Source: Amaranthus tricolor (taxonomy: Eukaryota > Streptophyta > Magnoliopsida > Caryophyllales > Amaranthaceae). From it: DNA of 64,000 bases. The notes below the pieces were generated by a model that was not told the DNA's origin, ran no database searches, and saw nothing but the letters and a program-made list of their open reading frames with translations. The stretch is taken from contig NC_080048.1 of the NCBI RefSeq assembly GCF_026212465.1, positions 28,598,979 through 28,662,978 on the forward strand, in the 5' to 3' direction. The translations under genes and the position numbers were made by a program. This document shows, in pieces, positions 45,533 to 56,714 of this stretch. The stretch's first letter is position 1, and every line of letters begins with the position of its first letter.

Positions 45533-47631
45533 TTAGTCTTTACTCATCCTTGCTTTGAAATGCTCTATAGGAAGAACCATACTATAAAGATAAAACAGAA
45601 TGCAAGCTATAATAGGCCCAACCCAAAATACCCAATGATCATTCCAAAGATGACCACCTCTCACAATTGCAGGCCCAATACACCTTGCTGGATTAATTAT
45701 TGCTCCAGTGTATCCTTTCTTTGTTGTTACTGTGGTTGACAAATACATAGTAAGCCCAACAACAACACCAGTTATTGTGCACATCAAGAGTTGACCCAAG
45801 GCCCTTGCTCGCTTCTGATCAAAGGCCATCCACACCGAGAATAGAAAAATAAATGTGTAAATAATCTCAGCCCAAAGCCCTTGGGCTGTTTCGATCCCGA
45901 ATGTGGTGTGCCCATTTGGGCCTGGTGTGACGATTGCAAGTGTGCATCCCCCTAATAAGTACGTGGAGTTGGTAATGGAACCGGTTACCATTGCTTGAAG
46001 GGCCCAAGCACCTAGAATGGATCCGATGCATTGGGCTATTAAGTAGATCATGGCGCGAGATAATGAGATGAGGCCCATTAAAGTAGCGGATATGGTAATT
46101 GTTGGGTTTATGTGGCCACCTGAAACAGGGTGGGTTGCTAGGCGAAGAAGTGCGACAATGATAGCTACAAAACAAGCTAGCAAAATGTTTGGTGTCTCAT
46201 TGTGGATCTTGGAGGATATGAAAATGTTGTCGAACATAAATACCAAGATTGCTGTGCTCAAGAGTTCGGCTACTGATGCTCTCCATACCTAAAAATGGGT
46301 ACAATTATCAACATAACTAAAGATACTTAGAAGTAGACATGACTCAAAGTTTACCCGATCTTGTATAACTAATCGGACTTTGATTCGACTTTAAAAATGG
46401 ATTTGCATTAATGTAAAAACCAATATGGCACAAAATCTCAATTTTGACTTTACTCTCAAAATATCTGACTCGAAACTGATCTAATTGGTTAGAATGAACA
46501 CCTCTATATACAAGTATAGACTAGAACAGTATGGATATTCAACATGTTTTGGGTTGTGACTCAGTTATTGATCAAAAGGTAAGTGAATGAAGATGTGGCT
46601 CAAACATTGATTTGGGCTAACTTTCGAATGGAGAAATTTGACATTACTTACTGAACTAGGGCAAAGAATTATAGAAAAAATAAACCTAAGTTTATTCTAA
46701 TAAAGTCTTAAATTTGCCACTTTTTAGAAAATATTATGATTACTGAACTAGGGCAAAGAATTATAGAAAAAATAAACCTAAGTTTATTCTAATAAAGCCT
46801 TAAATTTGCCACTTTTTAGAAAATATTATGAATTTGATTCTCACGGACTCTTCTCTCAACTTATTGTATAATAAATAAATATTTCAGATTTCTAAGGGAA
46901 TATTTATATAATCAATATGATAAACCAAACTGAATTGAACTTATGGAACTTGAATTAAACTTAGCTTAGTAAAAACAAAACTTAAATAAATTTATCTAAA
47001 CGAAACTTAAATCGAAATTGGACCAAACTCAACTCAACTATTGAGTGGAAACATTAATGTCAAATCAGAAATGAACTTATCCAAACTAAATTTAATAAAA
47101 TTGAACCAAAAATTGAATACCTGTGTTGAGAAGATTTCTTCATAGCCTATCCAATGAAGAAATTTAGGAGACATTCTCATTCTTGATCTTTCATCATCTT
47201 CCCCATTCTTGTACCTACAAAAACAACACCTACACACAATTTAATAAAAGAGTAGAGATACATAAGACACTACTAAGCGAGAGAAATTTAAATATAACAA
47301 CGTCATAGATTTATGGGTATGAGTTGCCGCCGTCCTTTCCTCTCCAAATTCTGTCCATAGTTTTTCTATGAGCAGAATACACTGGGTAAGATGACGATGA
47401 TGAACGTCGTAGACTTAATTTATGCGATCTAAATAAGTTATACAACATAAGTAAAAATTAACAAATGTATAAGTGATTGATTTACCAAGAATTTGAAGTG
47501 TTTTGTTGTGTAGGAGTGACTGAAACTGGAAGGATTCTAGTTGAATTAGTTGCATCTAATTCATACTTATAATTATCATTTTCATTATCTTTGTTTGTAA
47601 TATCACTAATTGTAACAATACTTTCAACCAT
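45533..47631 (-). CDS. XIP: X-intrinsic protein (XIP) aquaporin
   Basis: Minus-strand exons 47631-47486, 47214-47121 and 46288-45533 join at phases 2 and 0 (donors GTAAAT and GTATTC, acceptors TGTAG and TTAG) into 331 residues. An Asn/Thr-rich N-terminal tail precedes the MIP core with six hydrophobic spans. The first pore motif is NPT (141-143, in SGGHINPT) instead of NPA; the second is NPARC (279-283), whose Cys is typical of XIPs. Other XIP signatures are TPGPNG, STTVTTKKGY and RGGHLWNDHWVFWVGP. XIPs are plasma-membrane channels reported to pass uncharged solutes such as glycerol, urea, boric acid or peroxide, often with little water flux. The ATG is the first in frame after a TATA box. 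No disruption. The C terminus is KARMSKD. Confidence 0.92.
46648..46831. repeat. 92-bp tandem duplication in XIP intron 2
   Basis: Units 46648-46739 and 46740-46831 starting TTACTGAACTAGGGC, one mismatch seen (GTCTT/GCCTT). The intron spans 46289-47120. Confidence 0.9.
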
Positions 47632-47703
47632 ATTTGGAACTGCTAAGATCAATTACCAAAAGAGAAATAAAAGATATATTTGCAACTCTTTTGTGTATTT
47701 ACA

Positions 47704-47716
47704 CCTTTATATATAT
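47704..47716 (-). promoter_or_regulatory. TATA box of XIP
   Basis: Minus-strand AATATATATAAAG about 75 bp before the ATG at 47631, a normal distance for a short leader. Confidence 0.5.
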
Positions 47717-48249
47717 TGATGGTCTTGTATGCCCCACTTTTTATAGCTAAGCTTGTAATAGGAAAGAGAAGTAATATAGTTAATTTTTTTTTATTTATAA
47801 TTTCAGTTAAACCCTCTTTTTATTCGTTTTGTATTAATTTTGTTTATGATCGTGTGGCTACCAGACGAGTAATATAGTTAATTTTTTTTTAATTGATCAC
47901 TTTGAAATTATAAGTAATTATTTTAAAATTATAAGTGATCACTTTAAAGTTAAAAAGTTAATCATTTTAGAACTTTACGTGATTACATTAAGTTATAAGA
48001 AATCACTTTAAGACATTAAATATATAATGAGTCAAATCGATAGAGATAGTCTCATGATGAGATTGTCTTATTTGAGAATTAATAATTTTATTTTAGCATT
48101 AATTTATAAAATTTGTGTCTATGCTTACTTATAGTAGAATATAAATAATTAATTAAGACTTATTTTGTATGTTTTGTATTAGTATTAACATAATAGAATG
48201 TAGTAGTAAGATTTTAAGCGGCTAGAATGCAAGTGACTCTAAAGCATAT
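47717..48249. other. Upstream of XIP, no gene
   Basis: AT-rich. Short inverted phrases (TTTAAAATTATAAGTGATCA and relatives) near 47900-47960; nothing coding. Confidence 0.5.
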
Positions 48250-48835
48250 AGTCTTAGTTTTTGGTTAACAATGTCAGAATAATTCAAATTTTCACATATT
48301 TCATAATAATTCCAACTTTTAATTAATTATGAATTATCTTAATTATAAGGGTGCTTGCTAAGAATGCACCAAGGTAATCTCTCACCTATACAACTATTCA
48401 TTTTGCGAGAAACGTAAATATAAAATTAAATTATTAAAAAGTTGAAAAATTTTAAAAAATCAAAAATAGAAATCAAGTAAGTTTGTTTTTTAATTTTAAC
48501 TTTTGGTTTTTAATATTTTTGATTTTTAAAAATGTTTTTATGTAGCAATTAACCTATAAAATAGTAGAATAAGAATATTTTGAATATTTTTTAAATATTC
48601 ATATCATTAGTAATTATCTTGTAAATATATTTATTTCCTTAAACTCTTGATTGTAATTTGTATTTATTCACAATTCATGAAATGAAATGGTAAGGAATCA
48701 TTTTCAATATGGTATCATTGTCTAGGTTTTGATTTTCCTCCTTCCTCCTCCCTTCCGCCTCCCTCTCTGCCGCCACAAATCAGTGGTTATCGCCCCTCTT
48801 TTCCTTTTCTTCTTGCTTTCATTCTTCCCTTTTTC

Positions 48836-49779
48836 ATGGCTACTTCCACTAAAATTCATCCCGCAACATTGGCTACCAACATTAAAACTTATGTGCCCAT
48901 TCAACTTGATGAAGAGGGTATTAAGTTTAATACTTGGGTCACTCTCTTTAAACTTCATTGTCGAACTAACCTTGTGGATGATCATCTTATTCCTGATGAC
49001 TCCTCTAAACCATCGGTTCCTCGGGATGCCGAATGGCAACATCTTGATGATATTGTTCGCACATGGCTTTATGGTACTATTAGTTCGGCTCTTCTTTCAA
49101 CTATAGTGTGTCCCAAGGATTGTGCTCTTGATACTTGGAACCGAATTGAAAATAATTTCAAAACAATAAAACTTCCCGTATTCTTCATTTTGAATCTAAA
49201 TTCAATGAACTTTCTCTCTCTAGCTTTCCTAATGTTAAGGCTTATTGTAATGAACTTCAAAATCTTCCAACTACCCTTAACAATCTTGCTACTTCTATTT
49301 CTTATAGTCGATTGGCCCTTCAACTTATTCATGGTCTCACATCCAAGTATCGTACTTTTCGATCTTTGGTGCAACATTTAACACCCACTCATTCTTTTGA
49401 TTCTCTCCGGTCTATGTTGGAGTTAAAAGAGCACACAAATAAGAAAGATAACACTCTTCCTCAAGATTCGGCCCTCGTTGTTAATAATCGCACACAAAAT
49501 TTTGATTTTTTGGAAAATTCGAAGCATAGGCCTAATTCTAGTACTCGTGGGGGCCGCCATCAAACTCGTCGTGGTGGCCTAAACCACCGCAGCCCCCACC
49601 CCAGCCAGCACTACAGCCAGCAACAGGGGTTTGGACCTTCGCCCAATCCATCATACTCTAGGTCTAGGCCCAACCGTCACTCCTTTCATGGTCCTCCTCA
49701 TTCCTTTTGGAATCACGCATTGTGGGCTTCTTGGCATTCTCCTAATTGGGCTCCAGCTCCATGCCTATATCCTACTTAA
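48836..49779 (+). pseudogene. gag: Element C gag pseudogene
   Basis: ATG at 48836, MATSTKIHPATLATNIKTYV, with WNRIENNF near 49140-49163, then a frameshift; the frame resumes at about 49180 through LQNLPTTLNNLATSISYSRL and HGLTSKYRTFRSLVQHLTPT to a Gly/Pro/His-rich tail ending at 49779. It is a Copia gag of the UBN2 type, broken by at least one indel. Confidence 0.8.
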
Positions 49780-51008
49780 CCTTGGGCCACTCCACAGTAG
49801 CCCAACAATACATCAGCACTTGGAATTCTTGGACCATGTCCCAATCATGGTTTATGTGCTGGTTCTTCTTCTTCCATGGGTTATTTTCCTACCGATATTG
49901 ATTAAGCTATGCATACTCTCTCTTTATCTTCTCCCGATGAGCAATATTATATGGATATCGTTGCGATCTCATACGACACACTCTCAAGGTACATTCTTGA
50001 ATTATTTTCCTTTAAAGCATCGTTTTGACAATGCAATTATTGTTGGTAATGGTCATATAATTTCAGTTCACGGTCACGGACATGTTTCTCTCCCTTCCCC
50101 CAATGAACCTTTAACTCTAAAAAATATCCTCCATGCCCCCAAACTAATGATAATATGGTCTTTGTTGAATTTGATCATTTCAGATTTTATGTGAAGGATT
50201 TGGACACAGGCAACATCATTTTGAGGTCTAATAGCACTAGTGATCTTTATTCGTTCAATTCGACACATGGAGCTACACCTTCCTTTTCTCAGTCATCTTC
50301 TTTCTCAGCTTGTCATCTAGCATTTGGCATTCTCGCTTGGGTCACCCGGGAAAAGCAATCTTAGATTCTTTGTATTCCTCTAGTTTAATCAAATGTAATA
50401 ATAATCCGTATTTTATTTGTCAATCTTATCTTTTGGGAAAACATGTTAGACTTCCTTTTACAAATTCTATGTCTATGAGTTCTCGTCCTTTTGAAATAAT
50501 ACATAGTGATTTATGGACTTCTCCTATTTCGAGCCCATCTGGGTACAAATATTATGTTCTTTTTCTTGATCACTATACTAATAATTTTTTGTGGACATTT
50601 CCTTTGATTTGTAAATCTCAAGTTTATGAAATTTTTGTTAATTTTCATGCTTATGTTCATACTCAATTCGGACTTCACATCCAATCTTTTCAATGCGATT
50701 ATGGGGGTGAATTTGATAGTAAACTTTTTCATCAATTTTGTGTTTCTCGGGTATCACTCTTCATTTTTCTTGTCCTCAAACTTCTTCTCAAAATGGCAAG
50801 TCCGAAAAAAAGATTTGTTCCAATAATATTGTTCTCTTCCCCCTTATTTTTGGCCTCACGCCTTAAATACCGCTACATATCTTCTTAATATTCTCCCATC
50901 CAAATTGCTAGGTTATATTCTCCCACTCACATTCTTTATAACAAATCTCCTTCTTATGCTCATCTTTAGGTTTTTTAGTGCTTATGTTTTCCTCTTATTT
51001 CATCTACC
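49780..51008 (+). pseudogene. Element C protease/integrase pseudogene, left part
   Basis: Fragments in several frames: WHSRLGHPGKAILDSL (pre-integrase zinc finger, about 50325), PFEIIHSDLWTSP (first integrase Asp), FQCDYGGEFDSKLFHQFC (second Asp region). The segment around the integrase Glu is degraded. Cut at 51008-51013 by element D. Confidence 0.75.
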
Positions 51009-51013
51009 AAAAT

Positions 51014-51813
51014 TGATGCAATTATGGATAGCCCACAATCCAAGGCAAAGGAAGAAAAGCATAATTGTATCATTGCACTTGCTCAGCCTATTGAACTTAT
51101 AGAACTTGTTGACTTTTGTTTGGAGGATAAGAAAAGTCATCTTCAAAAAGAGCTTCACATGAACATAAAAACATGTCAAGGACAAGAAGGAACAAGAGGA
51201 TGTCTCCCAACAACCATCAAACAAAACAGGAACAGAAGCCTGTTCCCAAGACAGCAAGCAGCAGAACAAGCAGGGCATCGAGCTGTCTGCCAGCCTACCT
51301 CGCGACCCATAGAGAGCCTAGCCTGGAGCATGTATGGGCGTGGAAATTCCAAGGAAGGTATCTTCATACATGAGACAAAAATAATAAGGCACGGGTTAGT
51401 TATGTTTGTTAGACACCCCAAACTAGCCGTTAGATCTCTATATAAAGGAGCAACCTCATTGTATCATAATTAAGTTTTTGGTTAATGAAAATTTTCTTCA
51501 AGTAAATTGCTTTGCAATTTCCTTCCCTTGTTGAGTTCTTTGTGAGTGAAGCAAAGAGGGCAATTGGTTTTTCCACGAAGGTTAAGAGAGTGAATCTTAA
51601 TCCTAGTGTGAGGAAGAGGCCAGTGGCTGAGTGAAGGTCACTTGTTTCTATCCACGACACAGAGCCATTCCAAAGGAATTGTTCTTGTCATCCTTCTGTT
51701 TCATATAAACAGAAGGCTTGTTCGTGTTCTTCATTGTGTCAAGAGTGTTCTTGGCATCATTCTTGAAAGGGTTTAAACGGGTTCTTGGATCAACCATCAC
51801 CATATTCGCATCA
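51014..51813 (+). repeat. LTR_D, 5' copy with internal deletion
   Basis: Compared with 53396-54350 it lacks the stretch between GAGACAAAA and ATAATAAGGCAC (near 51373), which contains the TATA-like GTATAAATAGG of the 3' copy. A second TATA (CTATATAAAGG, about 51438) remains. Confidence 0.8.
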
Positions 51814-52441
51814 ACTTGGTATCAGAGCTGTGTTCTGAGAAGGGACACGAACAAAAGGAGTTAAGGAAATCAAGTATCAAAGGTCATTCATACGTTCTGG
51901 TAAGGATAATCAGAAGGATCAGGTATTGTGTAATTTTTATCAATTTTCACGAATACAGGTACGAATTCAATCTTATAATTTCATAATTCGATCTTTCTTG
52001 GTTAATTACTCATTTGTGATTAAGTAATACGCATCATATTTTATCATTGTATGAATTTGATTGAGGAACGAAAATTTCTGAAAAATTTGATTATCGCATG
52101 AATAAATGAGCATCAATTTGATATCTGAAAATTTGTTTCTAAATCATTTCACATATCAAATTTTGTTAATTAGTTCATTAAATTTGATTCTTGAATGTCC
52201 TGTACAAAATACTTGTGAGAATTTGATGATATTGTAATCTGAACATTTGAACAATAAGTCTTCGCTGAGAAAAGTGATAACTACGATTTTGATTCTTGTA
52301 ATTCGATTTTCTGATTGTTGTGGATGTGATATCTGTTAGGAATTGGATAGAACTTGTTTGTGAATCATTGAATATTACGTTTTCTTTCAAAAAAAAATTG
52401 ATCAAAACAATCTGATTCACGAAATTCATTATGAAAAATTA

Positions 52442-53335
52442 GTGTTTTGCATTTGTGGATTCATTTTTATTTCTGAAAACTTGTTGTTTGTGGAATTCTT
52501 GCATTGTGGTAACAAGAACATCATGAATACTGATGGGAGGTTTGCTGAGATGGCCCTTGCCATTCAACAACTTGCACAATTAGTGACCAGACTTGTCCAA
52601 AATGAGGGAAAATTAACAAATCTTACACCCCTATCTCCATGTAAGACCATGACTACTCCTACAAAACAAAACAAAACTAGTTATGTTCTGACTAAACGTG
52701 ACTGTTACAAGGGAGTTCAGAATGGGAGAGAATCTATGCATTTGATCATGAAGAAAACTAGTGAGGATCAAACCCAACAGCAGACCAAAGCATTGAAAAC
52801 ATTAGAGGATGAAGCAGTAGACTTTGAGTTGATTAAGCCTATGAATGTTGATGATATTGGAAAAAACAAACTGCATCAGGAAAGCCCATCTACATCCTAT
52901 GATATGAATGGTTTTTGTTTCATGGAAGACAAGGAAACAAGCTATGTTCTGAATAAGAGTGAATATTACAAAGAAATTCAGAAGGGGAAGGAATCTATGC
53001 ATATGTTCACTAAAGAGATTAGTGAGAACCAAGTCCAACAGCAATCCAAAACCTTGAAATCATTAGGGAATGAAGCATTAGATCCTGAGTTGCTTAACAC
53101 CATATCTGTGGATGATATTGAAATAAGCAAACTGCATATGGAAAGCTCATCTACATGTTGTGATATGAGTGGTTTTTATTTCATGGAAGACACCATCATT
53201 GACATTCCTTTTTGTTGCAGGCACCATACAGATGTTCAACAACCAGCTGTAGGGGTACTACAACACCAGAGAACAAGTAACACTATTTGGACCTCCTGGA
53301 CGCTGTGGGATCTCGAAGGCTTTCGACTTGGATGA
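52442..53335 (+). CDS. Element D ORF with two ~87-residue repeats, unknown
   Basis: 297 codons. A more likely start is Met28 (52523), MNTDGRFAEMALAIQQLAQL, which looks like the amphipathic N terminus of a gag protein. Residues 79-165 and 166-250 are tandem repeats, roughly 58% identical by eye, each starting TSYVL, with ESMH near the first third, QQQ-K-LK in the middle, VDDI, and ending FMED. The tail (FCCRHHTDVQQP) runs toward the 3' LTR. No zinc knuckle, protease or RT motif. It could be a gag derivative or a captured host sequence. I do not recognise it. Confidence 0.55.
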   Translation: MFCICGFIFISENLLFVEFLHCGNKNIMNTDGRFAEMALAIQQLAQLVTRLVQNEGKLTNLTPLSPCKTMTTPTKQNKTSYVLTKRDCYKGVQNGRESMHLIMKKTSEDQTQQQTKALKTLEDEAVDFELIKPMNVDDIGKNKLHQESPSTSYDMNGFCFMEDKETSYVLNKSEYYKEIQKGKESMHMFTKEISENQVQQQSKTLKSLGNEALDPELLNTISVDDIEISKLHMESSSTCCDMSGFYFMEDTIIDIPFCCRHHTDVQQPAVGVLQHQRTSNTIWTSWTLWDLEGFRLG

Positions 53336-53395
53336 ATTTAGAGAACATGAGGGAAACGCATAATTGAGGACAATTCTGTTTAAAGAAGGAGGGAT

Positions 53396-54350
53396 TGATG
53401 CAATTATGGATAGGCCACAATCCAAGGCAAAGGAAGAAAAGCATAATTGTATCATTGCACTTGCTCAGCCTATTGAACCTATGGAACTTGCTGACTTTTG
53501 TTTGGAGGATAAGAAAGGTCATCTTCAAAAAGAGCTTTACATGAACATAAAAACATGGCAACGCCAAGAAGGAACAAGTGGATGTCTCCCAACAACCATC
53601 AAACAGAACAGGAACAGAAGCCTGTTCCCAAGATAGCAAGCAGCAGAACAAGCAGGGCATCGAGCTGTCTGTCAGCCTACCTTACGACCCATGGAGAGCC
53701 TAGCCTGGAGCATGTATGGGCGTGGAAATTCCAAGGAAGGCATCTTCATACATGAGACAAAAAGCCCAGACCCAAGGATGATGGTGCTAGCACTCACAGA
53801 ACCCACGAGAACAGCTACAAGGTCGTGTGTTCGCTAGATATTTGACAATGGCTGATGGCAGTATAAATAGGCTATTTTATGTTTCTGTTTTAATGTTCAT
53901 GTATTGTACGCGTTTTAATAATAAGGCACGGGGTTAGTTATGTTTGTTAGACACCCCAAACTAGCCGTTAGAGCTCTATATAAAGGAGCAACCTCATTGT
54001 ATCATAATTAAGTTTTTGGTTAATGAAAATTTTCTTCAAGTAAATTGCTTTGCAATTTCCTTTCCTGGGTGAGTTCTTTATGAGTGAAGCAAAGAGGGCA
54101 TTCGGTTTTTCCACGAAGGTTAAGAGAATGAATCTTAATCCTAGTGTGAGGAAGAGGCCAGTTGCTGAGTGAAGGTCGCTTGTTTCTATCTACGACACAG
54201 AGCCATTCCAAAGGAATTGTTCTTGTCATCCTTCTTTTTCATATAAACAGAAGGCTTGTTCGTGTTCTTCATTGTGTCAAAAGTGTTCTTGGCATCATTC
54301 TTGAAGGGATTAAACGGGTTCTTGGATCAACCATCACCATATTCGCATCA
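53396..54350 (+). repeat. LTR_D, 3' copy
   Basis: 955 bp, with two TATA-like sites (GTATAAATAGG about 53861, CTATATAAAGG about 53976). The fuller copy of the pair. Confidence 0.85.
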
Positions 54351-54355
54351 AAAAT

Positions 54356-56447
54356 TCACAAGCTTCAACCTCGTTCTTCTCCATGTGTCTTTTTGGGATA
54401 TCCCTCCTCGCATAGGGGTTACAAGTGGTATGATCTCACGTCAAATAAAATTATCATTTATCGTCATGTTGTCTTTGATGAAACCAATTTTTCGTTCTCT
54501 AAAGCTTCCAAAAGTACTCCTCACGAGTATTCTTTTTCGGATGACCCCCTTCCCGTTATTCTTGTCCAGCATTCTGCCTCCCAATCGCCTAGCCCAATGT
54601 CTCAATCAACTGGGCCTTTGACTATTCCTGGCCCAAATCCAGCTCCCTCATCTCCACTTCCTCATTTACCCCTTACCTACTGGATTCGACCCAAACCAAA
54701 TCCCCATACCAGCACCCAATAATTCCCCCACTAGGCCTGCCTCACGAGGCCCAATCCTTCCCCTACCTATCTCTCACTCACCTTCCAGCCCACCTCATTC
54801 CCCTTCTCCTATAATTCAACCCACATCTTTACCCCCTCATCTCCACCCGGTATGACTACGCGAAACATGTGTGGTATTTTTAAGCCCAATTCCAAATACA
54901 CTTCCTATGGCTTTTTCGTGTCTTTTTCTCCCCATCCAAAAAAATCCCATACATGCCCTCCGTGACCCGAATCGGAAACAAGCTATGTGTGAAGAATTTG
55001 ACGCTTTAAGTGGAAATAATACTTGGGAGCTTGTGCCTCGGCCTTCTAATGCCAATATTATTCGGTCGTTGTGTATTTTTCGGATGAAAACCGTGTTTAA
55101 TGGTTCTTTTGAGCGCGATAAGGCGCGTCTTTTGGGTGATGGTAAATCTCAAAGAAAGGGCATTGATTGTGTTGAGGCTTTTATTCTTGTTGTCAAACCT
55201 GCTACTATTCGCATTGTTTTGAGTATCAGCTAGATGTTAAAAATACATTTCTTCACGGTCACTTGAATGAAACTGTGTACATGCATCAACCTCTGGGTTT
55301 TTGTGATTCTACTTCCCGATCATGTCTGTCTTCTCCAGAAGTCTCTTTATGGTCTCATACAGGCTCCTCGAGCCTGGTATCAGCAGTTTGCTGATTTTTT
55401 CACTACTATTAGGTTTCGTAATAACATCTCGGATAACTCTGTTTTTGTTTATTTCCACGGGTCTGACATTGATTATATTATTTTATATGTGGATTATATC
55501 ATTCTTACTATTTTTGATTCTCTTCGTCAGTCCATTATGTCTAGATTGAGTTCCGAATTTGCTATGAAGGACTTGGGTCCTGTGAGTTATTGCTTAGGTA
55601 TTGTTGTTTCTCGTACGTCTACAGGTCTCTTCCTTTCTCAACAAAATATGCTGCTGAAATTCTTGAGAAAGTCGGTATGTCTAAATGCAAACCTGCCCCG
55701 ACTCTTGTTACTACTTCCCGCAAACTTTGTGCTGATGCTGGTTCTCCATATGAAAATTCCACTTTGTACCGTAGCTTGGCTGGAGCTTTGCAGTATCTTT
55801 CTTTCACTTGTCTTGATATTTCTTATGCCGTGCAACAAGTTTGCTTATTTATGCATGATCCTCGGGTTGAACATATGACTGCTATTCATCGCATTCTTCG
55901 ATATGTCCAAGGCACCCTTAATCATGGTTTGCAACTGTATAAATCCTCACTTTATTCTCTTTTATCTTATACCGATGTTGATTAGGGTGGTTGTCATGAT
56001 ACTCGTCGTTCTGCCTCCGGCTACTGTGTCTTTCTAAGTGATAATCTGGTCTCTTGGTCTGCCAAACGACAACCTACGGTTTCTAAGTCCAGTGCTGAGG
56101 CCGAACATCGTGGTGTTGCTAACGTAGTGTCTGAAACTTGTTGGATCCGTAATTTGCTTCTTGAGCTTCGTTGTCCTATTCCTATGGCTACCCTTGTTTA
56201 TTGTGATAATATCAATGCTGTTTATTTATCCGGCAACCCTGTTCATCATCAACGTACCAAACACATTGAGATGAACATTCATTTTGTTCGCGAGAAAGTT
56301 AAAAAGGGCTATGTTCGGGTGCTTCATGTTCCATCTCGCTATCAGATTGCCGATATTTTTACCAAGGGTCTTCCACAATTTCTCTTTGATGATTTTCGAT
56401 CCAGCCTCAGTGTTCGTCAACCTCCCGATTCAACTGTGGGGGTGTAA
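54356..56447 (+). pseudogene. Element C integrase end, RT and RNase H pseudogene
   Basis: Resumes the integrase C terminus (SSPCVFLGYPSSHRGYKWYD, about 54380), a Ser/Pro-rich linker, then RT (CEEFDALSGNNTWELVPRPS at about 54985; KSLYGLIQAPRAWYQQFADF; LYVDYIILT at about 55480) and RNase H (SAEAEHRG-like, YCDNINAVYLSGNPVHHQRT, SRYQIADIFTKGLP). At least three frame breaks and a stop in place of W in the 'DADWGG' motif (55984). The YVDD-to-YVDY change alone would disable RT. Confidence 0.82.
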
Positions 56448-56714
56448 TAGAATAAAAATATTTTGAACATTTTGTAAATATTCATATCTTTAGTAATTAT
56501 CTTATAAATATATATTTCCTTAAACTCTTATTGTAATTTGTATATATTCACAATTCATGAAATGAAATGGCAAGGAATATTTTCAATATAAAACAGGTCA
56601 CCATTTGGACAACAATGTTCTTGGGTAAGTGACTCTAAAATTGAGTTTATTCATGGTTAATCAAAAAATGAGATTAATGTAGGAAAATCAAAAAAATAAT
56701 AAGTGATTTTTCTT

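Larger units (their letters stand above)
51014..54350 (+). mobile_element. Element D: non-autonomous LTR retrotransposon
   Basis: TSD AAAAT at 51009-51013 and 54351-54355. 5' LTR 51014-51813 (800 bp), 3' LTR 53396-54350 (955 bp), both TGATGCAATT...CGCATCA. PBS TGGTATCAGAGC at 51817-51828, polypurine AAGAAGGAGGGA before 53396. The 1.58-kb interior has one main ORF (52442-53335) and no protease, integrase or RT. The phrase ILFKEGGIDAIMD at the 3' LTR border resembles the pol end of some Ty3 elements, hinting at the parent. The 5' LTR lacks about 155 bp present in the 3' LTR. Confidence 0.85.
48560..56586 (+). mobile_element. Element C: decayed Ale-type Copia
   Basis: Short LTRs 48560-48707 and 56443-56586, TSD TATAA at 48555-48559 and 56587-56591, PBS-like TGGTATCATTG at 48710-48720, polypurine GTGGGGG before 56443. 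Gag, integrase, RT and RNase H are recognisable but frameshifted; the RT active site reads YVDY. The closing RSSLSVRQPP next to the LTR is typical of the Ale/Retrofit lineage. The 5' LTR has lost its initial TG. Element D is inserted in the integrase region at 51014-54350. Confidence 0.88.
48250..56714. mobile_element. Foldback MITE split by Copia C
   Basis: Left part 48250-48559 and right part 56592-56714 align in order with the MITE at 3274-3696 (for example AATAATTCCAACTTTT...; GTTTATTCATGGTTAATCAA; GTAGGAAAATCA; GTGATTTTTC). Copia C occupies the middle, so this copy was cut after its own insertion. Confidence 0.6.

Noticed and set aside
47281..47428. Extra XIP exon between 47214 and 47486
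   Set aside because: It has an open stretch but no good donor, while direct splicing of 47486 to 47214 keeps the frame and gives a normal XIP length.
49631..50194. 187-codon hydrophobic ORF in element C
   Set aside because: Off-frame reading across the end of gag and the degraded protease region; no family resemblance.
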